The notes under the pieces are model-generated. The model was not told the origin of the DNA, did no database searches, and worked only from the letters and a program-made list of their open reading frames with translations. A DNA stretch of 64,000 bases from Mansonella perstans (taxonomy: Eukaryota > Nematoda > Chromadorea > Rhabditida > Onchocercidae): positions 62,001 to 126,000 of the forward strand of contig JBAMDO010000105.1 in assembly GCA_037074765.1 (NCBI GenBank), given 5' to 3'. Position numbers and translations under genes: made by a program. Positions 13,174 to 23,900 of the stretch are shown here, piece after piece (positions within the stretch are counted from its first letter, which is position 1; each line of letters starts with the position of its first letter).

Positions 13174-15674
13174 TTAAAGCGAAGTGAAATCGCGATTCGG
13201 CACTAAATTATTTGAAAGGACATCCGAGAAACTGCTTCCAGCGGAACTGATATTTATTGGTTTTAGCAGAAATACGGCATCATGAAGATGATAAAATGGC
13301 TGAAATATTTGGAATTATGGATTTCCTAAAATTTTTCATTTCAGGAGATCCCATATCGACGAGAATTTCAATCTTGAAAGAAAATTATAATCTTCCCGAA
13401 ACCTTATGAATTAAAAAAATTAAACATCGAAATGGATTTCCAGTAAAATGGAATCAAAAACGGTTGGCGAAAGTAGAATTATACTCTTTTCAAATCTCCT
13501 TCGCTTAAATAAGGTAGTTTGCTCCATTTCAGCAATTCGAATCCTGCTGGTTCTAGAACATCTGCTACTAATGAATCCGCTTGCTCTTCGAATGTTCTAC
13601 CTTTGATCGAGATTTTTGTATCTAGAAAAGCAAATTTCCACTGCAATTAATCAAAATAATGAGTAGTGGATATGTCAGATAAAACTTGATCTGAAAACTT
13701 TATCCAAAAATAAGTACAAGAATTTACGAATGCAAATAACCTGTACTGATTATTTGTACGACACATCGCAAAATTACATTTTGATAGCAAAAACCTCTGA
13801 AAAACGTTATATGTAGTACCTGGTCGATTTGTCACACGTGTAGGATGGAATTCTACAAATTGATGTAACGGCAAAACAACGGCTAAAAGCAGCAAACACT
13901 GTGAACGTAGAGTTATCGAATGTAACTGAGCTAATAACAACGATGGATTGTAATGACGGTCTAACAGATTAAGTGCTGAAACCAAATCATACGTTCCAGA
14001 CTGATCCCATATATCCACTGGAACAACTCTGAATCCGCGTTGTTTCAAACGCCATTCCATTATCTTTAACAATGCGAAACAATAAAAACCGGAAATTTTA
14101 AATGCTTGAAAATATATAAACTTTACAAATCCCTCAATGTCAAGTTCATTATGCTCATTTTTTGATAATTGTGATTTACACATTCACAACATCATATTCT
14201 GCATTCTCTTCACAGCAATACATCAGTGCCCAGTTTTAGTATGTATCAAGAGGTTTGAGGTACATTAACACCTGAAATTATCAAGGGGAGACTTAGTATA
14301 CTGATTAACTGAACCAAGATCGGAGATCGATCGAATTATTGAATTCACCTTGGAAGCTTCCGTAACTGAGACAGTCATATATAGTTGTGCCATTATAGCG
14401 GTTACCTGACCATCTCCAGCACCCAAATCCAGAAGCTGAATGAAAAGAATTCTTTTCTTCCTTTCTATCAGATAGAAATAAACTGCAAAAAATAACGATC
14501 AGAAAGGAGCTTCTCAGATCGCTCGAGAAGTTCTACTGGGAACATTCAAAATGTTACTGGATTCATAAAAATGAATGAAGTATCGAAGGAATGTAATCTG
14601 ATGAAAATTTTCACCTTTTTGTCGTGAGAGATCCATTCAACTGGAACGTCCAAAAAATCTTGTAACTGACTGAAGGAAAAAAGATGCATACCACCTCGAC
14701 CCAGGGCACCATTAATACTTGTTTTCGTAAGTCCCATTGACAACAACGAAGTAAGGAATGCATAACAGACCTCAAATTTATAAAGCATTCCTCAAAAATG
14801 TTAAAAAATCTCGAAAACATTGAATTTAATCCTCGACCAATTGTAATTAGTTCAATAAAAGCAAAAATTCGCGATTTTTGATGGCTTTATCTATCTTTAT
14901 CGCAGAAGCGTGATTTCATGATACTTTTCACATAATACGCACCCCGTAATGAAGATGTGGAAAAGAAATCTAACACAAGGTATAACACCGAATAATGAAG
15001 ACAGAGAAACAGGAAAAGAAATTTAAGGAGTATTAATAGCTCAACTGAATTACTGTAAGTGAGAACAGAAATATTACTGGAAATCAGCTAAGAAAATTAT
15101 CGTTTACCCATTAGTCACATAAAAATAAAATTTTTTTCAAAACAAAACTCGTCATTTCCTACTCCGGGAGGGGTCAATGATATTTCACCTAAACGTCTTT
15201 CACAGGATACTATCATATTTAAATTCTTTATCAATTCGTTCGATGGGATGATAAACGCACATTAAATTTCTCCAAAAAAAAAAACGATATAAAGACAACA
15301 AAAAATAACTAGAATCAAAAAGAAAAAAAGCATACCTGTAAACATATTGAATTACTAGTTTCAAGAGAATTGTTCAAAAATGTCTTTGCATCCTCATCCA
15401 TATAGAACTGATGAAATTTTTTTTGCATAGAGGAAGTTACAGTAGTCCTTAAAATCAGTAGCAGTAAATAAATAAACATTTTTCACTCTTTTTTTTTTTG
15501 CCGTTTACAATAAGTAAAAATTTACGAGATAATTTCATGTCATTTTATTTATATGGTCTTTTTGAAAACATACCTGTCAATAACGTACCATTCGGAATGA
15601 TCACCAGCAAGCAAATGATCGTCTAATTTTTCCTTTTCCAATAACAAACGTGCAATTCGCTGACCACGAAACAT
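13174..15674 (-). CDS. METTL9: METTL9, protein-L-histidine N1-methyltransferase
   Basis: Predicted 320 residues (human 318) in seven exons with consistent phases: 15574-15674, 15336-15447, 14615-14770, 14349-14435, 13820-14063, 13485-13621, 13174-13299. METTL9 enzymes move a methyl group from S-adenosylmethionine to histidine in HxH motifs of target proteins. Seen in order: SEWYVIDR, FLNNSLETS, TKTSINGALGRGGM (the family's SINGxLGRG), motif I LLDLGAGDG at 124-132, SALNLLDRHYNP, then LPYLSEGD and DAVFLLKP. A plain read of exon six stops at KRV; splicing at GTATAA restores the family C-terminus, which here carries a tail of about 25 extra residues. The ATG is 17 bases past a TTTTCAG acceptor. 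The N-terminal hydrophobic segment of vertebrate METTL9 is not seen. Confidence 0.94.
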
Positions 15675-15691
15675 TGCAATCAAATAATAAC

Positions 15692-15698
15692 CTGAAAA
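15692..15698 (-). promoter_or_regulatory. Candidate trans-splice acceptor of METTL9
   Basis: TTTTCAG on the minus strand, 17 bases before the METTL9 start codon. It could also be a cis acceptor for an unseen upstream exon encoding a signal anchor. Confidence 0.45.
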
Positions 15699-17035
15699 TA
15701 ATCCAGTAAAGAACTGCATCGCTGATTACTGAAATAATGGCCTGTTCAAATTCTCTCCGGTAATATTAGAAGCTTGATTATTTGCAATTTTATAAATTCG
15801 AATTAAGTTCAATCAAATGAAATTATAGTCTTGCTATTCAACTAACAATGTGAAAGAAAAAAAAAAAACGAAATGTTATATTAATTAAGCACAACTGTGT
15901 TTACGGGTTCGTCGTATACTGCATTACGTTCAACGTGAGTGAAACAAAAATATCAGAATTCTGGCAAATATTCAGAAGGTTTTGTAAAAATTAATAAATT
16001 CATATAAATCTCTAAAATGAACTAAATATGTTAAGTAATAGAAGAATCTTTATACTTGAATAGCAACAAAAATCACAAATGTAAAGTTGATATTCAACAT
16101 GAACTTAAATATTCTTGTAAAACTTCAAATCTTAAATCTTTAATGAAAACTGATAATGAATCTCAAAAAAAAATGAATATGCATGCATTGTTATGAAGGC
16201 AAAAAGATAACATGCGCAGAATGAATGTGTTATAATGATAACAAAAATTAACGCAATCTTTTGATTCTGAAGGCAAAATGATGCATCGTAACCTTACAAA
16301 AATCATGATAGCAATTAAAGGATAAAATTAACGATAAAGTTATCATTAAAAGTTATGCTGAAGCACTGATTCATAACAATACTTTATTATCAGTTAACAA
16401 GGTTAAATTGCAAAAATCTCATTTCACTAAATAGCAAGCAACTTTGATGTTCTCTATCATTTAAAAAACTCATACATGTAAAATTGAATACCTCATTTGA
16501 CAACTACGTGTGGGTCACTTAATTTGTACGTGCACTTCCTATTACGTTCCGTTCCAGGATTACTTAGTGCACATCCATAATAAAAAAAGTAATCCCATTT
16601 AAATGTTTACAAACGTAATACGGAAATTATTTTTCGACTAGTGAATTGTTCGAACATTGATCGTTCGTAGCGGGAAGTCATTTAACTGAGTGAAGCTTGT
16701 ATTGCCGATTGGACACTTAGGACATTTGACTGGTCACTCTTAGTGGGGGTCAGTATTTCAGCTCAACAAATCTCGCTATTTTTTAATTTATTTCATTTCC
16801 AATTTATAAATGCTTCCAGTTTAATATTTAATTCCTATTTTTGACATTTTGCAATGTTCACTGATTTTGATTCGTAACTGCTTGATTTGGATCGTAAGCT
16901 AACATCATCTATCAAGTCTATTCACCGATCCTGATAAAGAGCTAAAATTTAAATTCATCAAACTACAAAGTAAACTGAAAAGAATCTATGCTGAAATGAT
17001 GATCCATAATTAGCAATAAGTTTGAACGCGAAAAG

Positions 17036-17119
17036 TCTTTCCATAAATGAAAGTTGTAAAAGGAAAAGATTAGAGAATCTTTCCATAAATGAAAGTTGTA
17101 AAAGGAAAAGATTAGAGAA
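17036..17119. repeat. Two-copy 42-bp direct repeat
   Basis: The 42-base unit starting TCTTTCCATAAATG is present twice, head to tail, with near-identical sequence, indicating a recent local duplication in noncoding DNA. Confidence 0.9.
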
Positions 17120-17514
17120 ATAGGGAGAGGTAAGAAAATTTGCAATATTTGTTGAACAATACCATAATATATTCATTACCTCGGGAAAATTGCACTTTTC
17201 GGTATTATGAATGAACTATCGCCCGCTCTCAGTTGATTGATTCATCGTTTCGGTGATTTTTAATTTTTCATCCTGGACACTTGTAATTTCTGAGAACAGG
17301 AATGATTCATTCACTGTTTCTGTTAATGTGATTCATCTACTTGGATTTGTTTACTAATCTCGAATAAGTCTAAATTTCCCGGTACTAGAGAAGACCAGAA
17401 TAGCTCTAGCCATTTTGCGATCCCATGAAGCGTATTCGGGATTAGCTATTTATGCATCACCACAAAACCGTCTGCTAAATTCCCTCCCATTTTTCCTTTT
17501 ATGTGTTAGTATCA

Positions 17515-17724
17515 GTTTTGCTTAAAGCTTACGGGTTAATAACGATTTTGCTTAAAGCTTACGGATTAATACCGGTTTTGCTTAAAGCTTACGGATTAAT
17601 ACCGGTTTTGCCTAAAGCTTACGGATTAATACCGGCTTTGCTTAAAGTTTACGAGTTCATACCGGTTTTGCTTAAAGTTTACGGGTTAATACCGGTTTTG
17701 CTTAAAGCTTACCGGTAAATACTT
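17515..17724. repeat. 30-bp minisatellite, about seven copies
   Basis: About seven tandem copies of a 30-base unit built around GCTTAAAGCTTACGGATTAA. The unit length is a multiple of three and the plus strand stays open through all copies (17,503-17,718), giving a repeated ten-residue pattern like LLKAYGLIPV. Copies differ by one to four bases. I see no exon signals or family match, so I call it a minisatellite. Confidence 0.9.
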
Positions 17725-18308
17725 CCACATCGCGAAAAAGAGCCCAATCGAAAGCTTTGTGAAATTAGATATCTTTTAATCATGGAAATAATATGGTTCA
17801 GTATAATGATTGTATTGATTTTTGAATTTTATTCGAACTTTTCCATCTGTTTTTCTTCCAGTCCATCAGGAAAGTCAGCATGAGGGCGAATTTCTGTCGT
17901 GCTATTATCTGCCTTAAGCATTACAATGTTGTAAAGTGGGCGAGCAAGAGGTGAGAAAAATCAAACGGTTCGATTAACATTGGTTAATTAAGTGGAAGGT
18001 CAATTAATAAGAAATAGTTTTGAGAGTGTTTTAATAAAGTTATCAAGAGATAAAACTGATTTGATGATAATTTATGTTGAGTTGGGTTTATTTAAAATGA
18101 TGAAATAAAAAAGGTGATCTCTGATTCATTTTCACATATAAGCTTGAAATGAATTCACAGATTAAGCAAATCGTGGAACTTTCTCATCGATCAGATGATT
18201 AGTATGGCAAGTAAGATAGCAATCACCGAACAATCCATAAATTTGGTTAATGTATTCTATACCAATTTGTTGGTACTGGCGAGAGGACAAAGATCGGCGA
18301 TTGCTTGG

Positions 18309-18338
18309 TATGTGAAAAAAAAAAAAAAAAAAAAAAAT
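18309..18338. repeat. Long poly(A) run
   Basis: A run of more than twenty A bases in noncoding DNA. No retroelement-like sequence or target-site duplication was recognised beside it. Confidence 0.7.
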
Positions 18339-18549
18339 ATCTTCGAAAAAAATGGAATGATTTATATACTTTGATGATCACTAACCACTTTCCAGTCTTG
18401 AACAAACGACCAATCGTTACCGTCAGTATTCTTCACAGTAATACTCGTTCGATCGGTTCATGATGGTATCCAATCTTTTAAACTGCTACTATTGCGGTAT
18501 CGATCACTTTTGGGTTATCAACCAATAAGCTATTATTACAATGTGCGTC

Positions 18550-18603
18550 TCGTTTTGTTTTTTTTTTTTTCCTTTCTCATTGTTTTTTTTTCCTTTCTCA
18601 TCA
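18550..18603. repeat. Duplicated pyrimidine tract
   Basis: Two adjacent copies of a poly(T) run followed by CCTTTCTCAT. Simple low-complexity duplication. Confidence 0.7.
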
Positions 18604-19399
18604 CACGTTAAACATAATAAGATCGTTCGAAAAACGAGGATATGTGAAAAAAATTCGGTTTAGATTTGGGGAATAAGTCTTCCAGTTCATGGTATATTAT
18701 GATCTGAGTTCATATATCGTAAATTTCTTTGCTGAAAAATATGTGCAAATACGATGAGGACTAATTTATGCATCACGTTGGATGTATGTGAGAACAACTT
18801 ATTTCTAGTAAATATAATGAAAAATTATGGTACGAGACTAACTCAATATTTAATATGGTTATTACACTGATGGAAGCAAACATACATCTACGCTTATTTT
18901 AATTCATCATCAACTGAAACTGGTACGCTGATCGTATTTTGCTGCTGTAATAATTATTATATTTGCCCTGTAGATCGAATTTAGTATGTTTTGGACTTCA
19001 AGCTTAGTAACTTTTAGCATTACTCATTAACGATCGAACTTTAATGTTTTTTTTTTAACTCTTGGGATCATTGACATGTTTTCATCAAAATGATCTTAAA
19101 ATGTCATCGGTGAGGTAAAATGTAAAAAAAAAGTAAAAACAGCGCTCAAAAAATAAATGATTATGGTGAAATATAGGAAGTAATTAAAGGTAAAAAGGGA
19201 CTGAAAATGAGAAATAGGTAAAAGGAGCGAGAATAAGGTAAAATACCCAAATCATTGAACGGATTTCTCATGTTTTTACGTTTTATACCCAAAGAAAATG
19301 TTTATCCATATTTTTTGTTTATTAAATTTTTCAAATATTTATTGCAGAAACTGGGTAAGAAGTGTGGGTAAAAATAGACGTAAAGAACGGCGGTTGCAG

Positions 19400-19551
19400 G
19401 AACGGGAAATGGCCTCAAATTTTAACTTGTGGTCAAATGTCAGGAGATTACCATAGTTCCGCGATGAGATCATGTCGTCATAGCAGCTTGGGTAACTTGT
19501 ATCAGTCATTTATCAGACGCAAGGAATCGACTACTAAAGGAAAAATGATAG
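19400..19551 (+). CDS. Unconfirmed candidate exon in the gene-poor region
   Basis: This stretch is flanked by an acceptor-like GGTTGCAG and a donor-like ATAG/GTAAAAC, is open in one frame, and is visibly less AT-rich than its surroundings (for example RSCRHSSLGNLYQSF). Its phase-1 donor would join in frame to the TTTTCAG acceptor at 20,845 and read to the TGA that overlaps the TBC gene ATG. I do not recognise the peptide; it may be a 5' exon of an unannotated transcript or chance. Confidence 0.15.
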
Positions 19552-20028
19552 GTAAAACATTGCCTTTCTTCTTTCTTGTCTAGAAGAGATTTTTTTTTTT
19601 ACGAATCATTTTTTCGGTAAGCTGTTAGTTTAACAGTTTGACAATTTTCGATTGTACTTTTTTCAAGACAAAAGAGTTTATTTTTGATTAAATAACTGGT
19701 AACAAATATTCTTTTATTTTTTTCGGGATTTTTCAGACATATATTGAAACTTTTATTCTATCATTCTTCCTTACCATTAACTTCTGTCTCTCAAGCTGCG
19801 AAAATTCATTTTAGAAGTTTCTAACGTAAAGATATGTAGGTGGTCTTGCATAAGGATTAATGTCAGATTAGTGTTGCATCGCAAATAAAGCATTTAAATG
19901 AAATAGTCTTACTGCTGACATCGATATGTCTTTTTCAGGGACTCAATGTTTTAATCATACCCTTCTTCAATGTATCGTCAAAACGAATTGTTAAAAAAAA
20001 AAGAATATATTTGTCTTATCACAATCAG

Positions 20029-20307
20029 ATGCTTTTTAAAGCATTCTTTTCTCTAAAGTTCTTCCCTGTCTTTCCCGTTTTCAAAATGTTCTTGCATACT
20101 TTGCCAAATTATACCTTGCAAATTATTGAATCACCGAAGAAAGTGAATGAAATCGTGGAAAGTATTGAGAAAGGAAAGGAAAGAACGAATGAATTTTCAG
20201 CTTTTTGTTTTCATTTCTCATTATTCATTGTCATCAGTTTTATTATTATTCCACCCGTTCTCATTCATGGATCAAACAATTCCGAAAATTCTCTGTCATC
20301 GAAACAG
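20029..20307 (+). CDS. Unconfirmed ORF with hydrophobic segment
   Basis: An ATG directly after TCACAATCAG opens a 93-codon frame ending at a usable donor (CAG/GTGAAA). It contains a strongly hydrophobic segment (SLFIVISFIIIPPVLI) that could be a membrane anchor or internal signal. I do not recognise the protein. No acceptor downstream clearly continues it in phase, so it may not be real. Confidence 0.18.
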
Positions 20308-20338
20308 GTGAAATATGAGATATTAGCCGTAGTTTGAC

Positions 20339-20442
20339 TTTTGAAAATACTAATGGCATTAGACTGGTTAAATCATCGAAAATGGGATTTGGCTGATTTT
20401 TGAAAATACCAATAGCGTTAGATTGGTTATATCGTTGATAAA
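20339..20442. repeat. Diverged duplication, 59-bp offset
   Basis: Two copies of a roughly 45-base block beginning TTTTGAAAATAC, 59 bases apart, about 85% alike by eye. Noncoding as far as seen. Confidence 0.7.
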
Positions 20443-20490
20443 CAGGCTGACAGTAACGTTCCTATTCCATTATTTTTTTCGTCTTCGTAA

Positions 20491-20922
20491 ATGGAGATAT
20501 TGATAATCGAATTATTAGTATTTAGGACATCCGACGAATTTTTTCTCAATCACTCCCAGCTAAAGAGTGAATATAGAGATTTCGTTATATGCGAGATCCG
20601 AGATTTATTGGATGGGATATGTTGCAAATCTTGCAAAGTACGATATTCGACCAGATATTTGGATCGTTGCTTTGAAGATAGGCAATTTAACTTCAGAATC
20701 ATTGAAGTTTTAAAGCCGTACTACAATAAAAGGAGAATATTTATAGAGAAAAAGCATACTGCTAAGCTTCCTCTCCAATATATATATCCACCAGTTAAAA
20801 GAAGCCATATGCTCATCGATCAACAAAGGGTATTGCTCTTTTCAGATGGGCAAACGACTGCCACAGAGGTTAGAGAAAAGGAACAAGCACCGTCCGTTCC
20901 ACTCCCACAATATCCACCATGA
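20491..20922 (+). CDS. Unconfirmed 143-aa ORF overlapping the TBC1D24-like start codon
   Basis: An ATG-started ORF of 143 codons, long for this AT-rich DNA, with a cysteine cluster (CEIRDLLDGICCKSC) and a Pro-rich end. Its TGA shares four bases (ATGA) with the start codon of the downstream TBC gene in another frame. A strong TTTTCAG acceptor at 20,839-20,845 lies inside it, so the ORF may be cut by splicing and only its end may be transcribed. I do not recognise a family. It might be a small upstream gene, part of a leader, or chance. Confidence 0.22.
   Translation: MEILIIELLVFRTSDEFFLNHSQLKSEYRDFVICEIRDLLDGICCKSCKVRYSTRYLDRCFEDRQFNFRIIEVLKPYYNKRRIFIEKKHTAKLPLQYIYPPVKRSHMLIDQQRVLLFSDGQTTATEVREKEQAPSVPLPQYPP
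20837..20845 (+). promoter_or_regulatory. Candidate trans-splice acceptor of TBC1D24-like gene
   Basis: CTCTTTTCAG is the best acceptor upstream of the TBC gene start and would leave a 73-base leader. The leader would contain an earlier ATG opening a 31-codon ORF that overlaps the TBC start in another frame, a possible translational brake. Confidence 0.5.
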
Positions 20923-23900
20923 CTTCGTTGCCAGATGTTGAAGGTGAAGTTGGACCTAGCAGTACCAAACTTCCAACAGCATCTGTACCACCAACGCCAC
21001 CAATCTTACAACGCACACAGGCATATACATCGTTTCTTTCGCGGTTGAGTGGTCGATTACGACGTTCATTTCATGTGCCGTCAAATAAACGTGGACGATT
21101 CGTGAAATTTCCAGCATGTGGTGAGAGAGCGGCCAATGAAGATGTTGGATCACGACTGCTTCACGAATCTCACGAGGTAAGCTTTCCGTAGTACTGTTAC
21201 TTATTAAGTAAGTATTATTATTCAAAAAATCAGAGATCCACCACTTTTACGAAAATTATTAAGTAAATTTTGGAATATTGACTTATTCTTTCGATTTGGC
21301 ATTTTTCTGTAAATATTTGCCAGCAGATATAACAGCTGGAATTGGCTATAGTCATTAAAAAGGATTACTTCCACAGTAGTATGGCAATAGTGGATCTTTA
21401 AAATATTCAAAGTATACATGAAATTTATGAGGACATTAAACATTTCCCCATACAGTGTTTTATCTACAGGAAACATTCACGAATTATGCCAGTATCAAGA
21501 TTGTTAATTACGATGAATCATATAGCAATATTAAGCTGATTCAGCAAATTCTGCATCGGAATCGACCGGATGAAGTAAGAGTATCGTGTCAGCAGTAAGC
21601 AAAGCTCAAACAATCATTGATTATTATCAGTGCAACTAGGGGATGGATTAAGTGAACTGAAAGGACGTAAACATTACGAGGTAGTCTGAATCCCTTTTCA
21701 ATGTGCACCGTATAAATCACCTTGAAACTTACGGAGAACGATTGATTTTGTTTAACTGATTTCCTTTATCACGCAGCACAATTTTTGTCAAGGAAATGGG
21801 ACGACTGTACGCTTCGTGCATGTGATTTCAATTCAAATTTTGTTTTTGATTTCAGATAAAAAAACTGCTTCGAAAAACAAATTGGCCAGTAGGACACAGA
21901 GTACGAGCAAATTTGTGGCAAGAAATCTGTAAATTAAACAATCCAGATTTTAATGCATACAAAAGTAGTTACGAATCTGAAGGATGGGACGAGCATATCG
22001 GTAATTTTTTCTTTCGTTTTCGGTTTTGATGTTAATTATTGCACCAGTTTGGATTGTTGTGGTTGATTATGCAAAACGTACCCTTTATGCAGCAAAAGGT
22101 ATCATTATGCGAGCATAGATAATCTTTAAGAGCAGTTTTTGCTTCCACTGCTATTAGCCAAGAGTTGGATTGTTAGACGTTTATAAGGTCATCAGTTGAG
22201 GATGATTTTTTGAAAGTTATTTCGGATTTGCTTTGGATATTTTTTAGCAAGAGTTCGCTTTTTGCAATCTTCGGATACTATACATGAGTGTTATGGATTA
22301 AATGCAAGTGGCTTGGAAGCATTGCATCGTCTCATTCGTGCTTTAGATTCTACAGTTCCGACATTAAACTATGCACCTGTTAGTGTTATATCTATTTTTT
22401 ATTTATTTAACTTTATTTTTAACTTATTTGACAGAAGTTCGATGTAAACTATCTTGAAAGTACTTCGGTCAAGCCATGATAAAATGAATTTACTTATTGT
22501 TTATGTTTTTTATAATTGAATCGTTTTTCTAGTTGCTACAGCCCATACTTGCATTATTTTTGCACTATATGAATGAAGATGACGCGTATGCTTGTGTCTT
22601 TTGGATCCTTAAAAATCATTCAACTTACATGAAAAATTCCGCTCTAGTAAACAAAGCTGCGACCTATACACTGCTTGCGCTTGTAAAGATCTACAAGGTA
22701 TATTTTCTCCAGTTTTTTTTTGCTTTTATTTCCTAGACAATCTAGAATTAGCTGAGATATTTAAGCTTTAACACTTTTTTGCTAAACACTGTTATCTTTT
22801 TTTGTATTTGCTGTAATTCTTTGTAATTTTTCTCCATTTATAAGAATTTTCTGTCTATGCCGTATTACATGTTTCGCAACGGAGACAGTAATGATGCATG
22901 GTGGCGACAGGCGCATGTCGTAGAATAGTACACTAACCTTCGGTAAAAGTTGAAGGTGTCAAACTTTGTGGTATACTATGCTCATTAACCAGTTAATTGG
23001 AAACGTCGAACTTTAAACAAACAACCCTCAGTATTGTCATAAGAAGATTCCATGACGTGATTTTTTCAGACAGCAGTTTATAAAACTTTGAGAAATTGGA
23101 TTGGGTCGTCTGACGAAAACATCCTGGCAAAAGCTTTGCAAAGTTGGCCGAGTTGGATATTTTGCGCCTTGCCATTCGAACATTTAATTCGTGTTATTGA
23201 TTGCTACTTATATGAAGGAAGCAAAATATTAATGAGAGTTGCTATCGCATTACTCAACACATGGCACAAAAGCATCAAAGTTGGTTATACATGTTTCATA
23301 TTTTCAGGTTAATTTCTAGAAATTGTAGATGCTGAAATTCCATAATGAACTCTCCAGAAGTTATTCAGAATCAGCGAAGTGATAGATGAATTTTAAAAGA
23401 ATTTTATTATAGTTTTTTAAATCGAGTAAATCATATTTGGAGATTTTATTTATCTGACGCTGTTGATTATTTTTGCAATTTACGGTTTCTAAAAAATTCG
23501 GTTCTTCAGATACCGGACGATTTGGACAGCAAAACTTGTCAAGAACGAATTGACTTATTTGCAAAAATGATTGTTCGAAGTGTGAAACAAGAAAATATTT
23601 CTTTTACAACTTTACTTGAAACTGCAATGAGGTTTCGGAATTTCAGTAGCGCAAAAATTGCTCGTTTTCAGGACAGATATGAAAAGATGGTAGATTTTTT
23701 TCTTTCATGAGTGAAGTATCAATAAAGCAATTAGCTTTTCTGTTCTTTTTTCCCTGTTCAGTACGATGGATTGTTGACAGATATGGTCTGATGCATTTAA
23801 GAGCAGAACTATGATTTTTTTCAGACAACTGTATTGGTAAATTATCAGTTTGATGAGCTTTTCTGCTAGGCTAAGAAGCTCAAAATAGAAAAAAAATGCC

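Larger units (their letters stand above)
15675..20918. other. Gene-poor AT-rich region between METTL9 and TBC1D24-like gene
   Basis: About 5.2 kb separates two divergent genes. It contains a 42-bp direct duplication, a 30-bp minisatellite, a poly(A) run near 18,319, a duplicated pyrimidine tract near 18,550, a 59-bp-spaced duplication near 20,340, and unconfirmed open stretches at 19,400-19,551, 20,029-20,307 and 20,491-20,922. No recognised gene family was found. Both promoters should lie here. Confidence 0.6.

Noticed and set aside
13480..13485. Apparent METTL9 stop after SEGDLKRV.
   Set aside because: The stop lies in a GTATAA donor; splicing to 13299 restores the conserved DAVFLLKP C-terminus in phase.
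18309..18338. Poly(A) run as the tail of a retroposed copy.
   Set aside because: No reverse-transcriptase or processed-gene sequence and no target-site duplication could be seen beside it.
22248..22440. Longer reading through exon four of the TBC gene (SVISIFYLFNFIFNLF).
   Set aside because: The hydrophobic tail is intron sequence after a CCT/GTTAGT donor; the next exon continues in phase.
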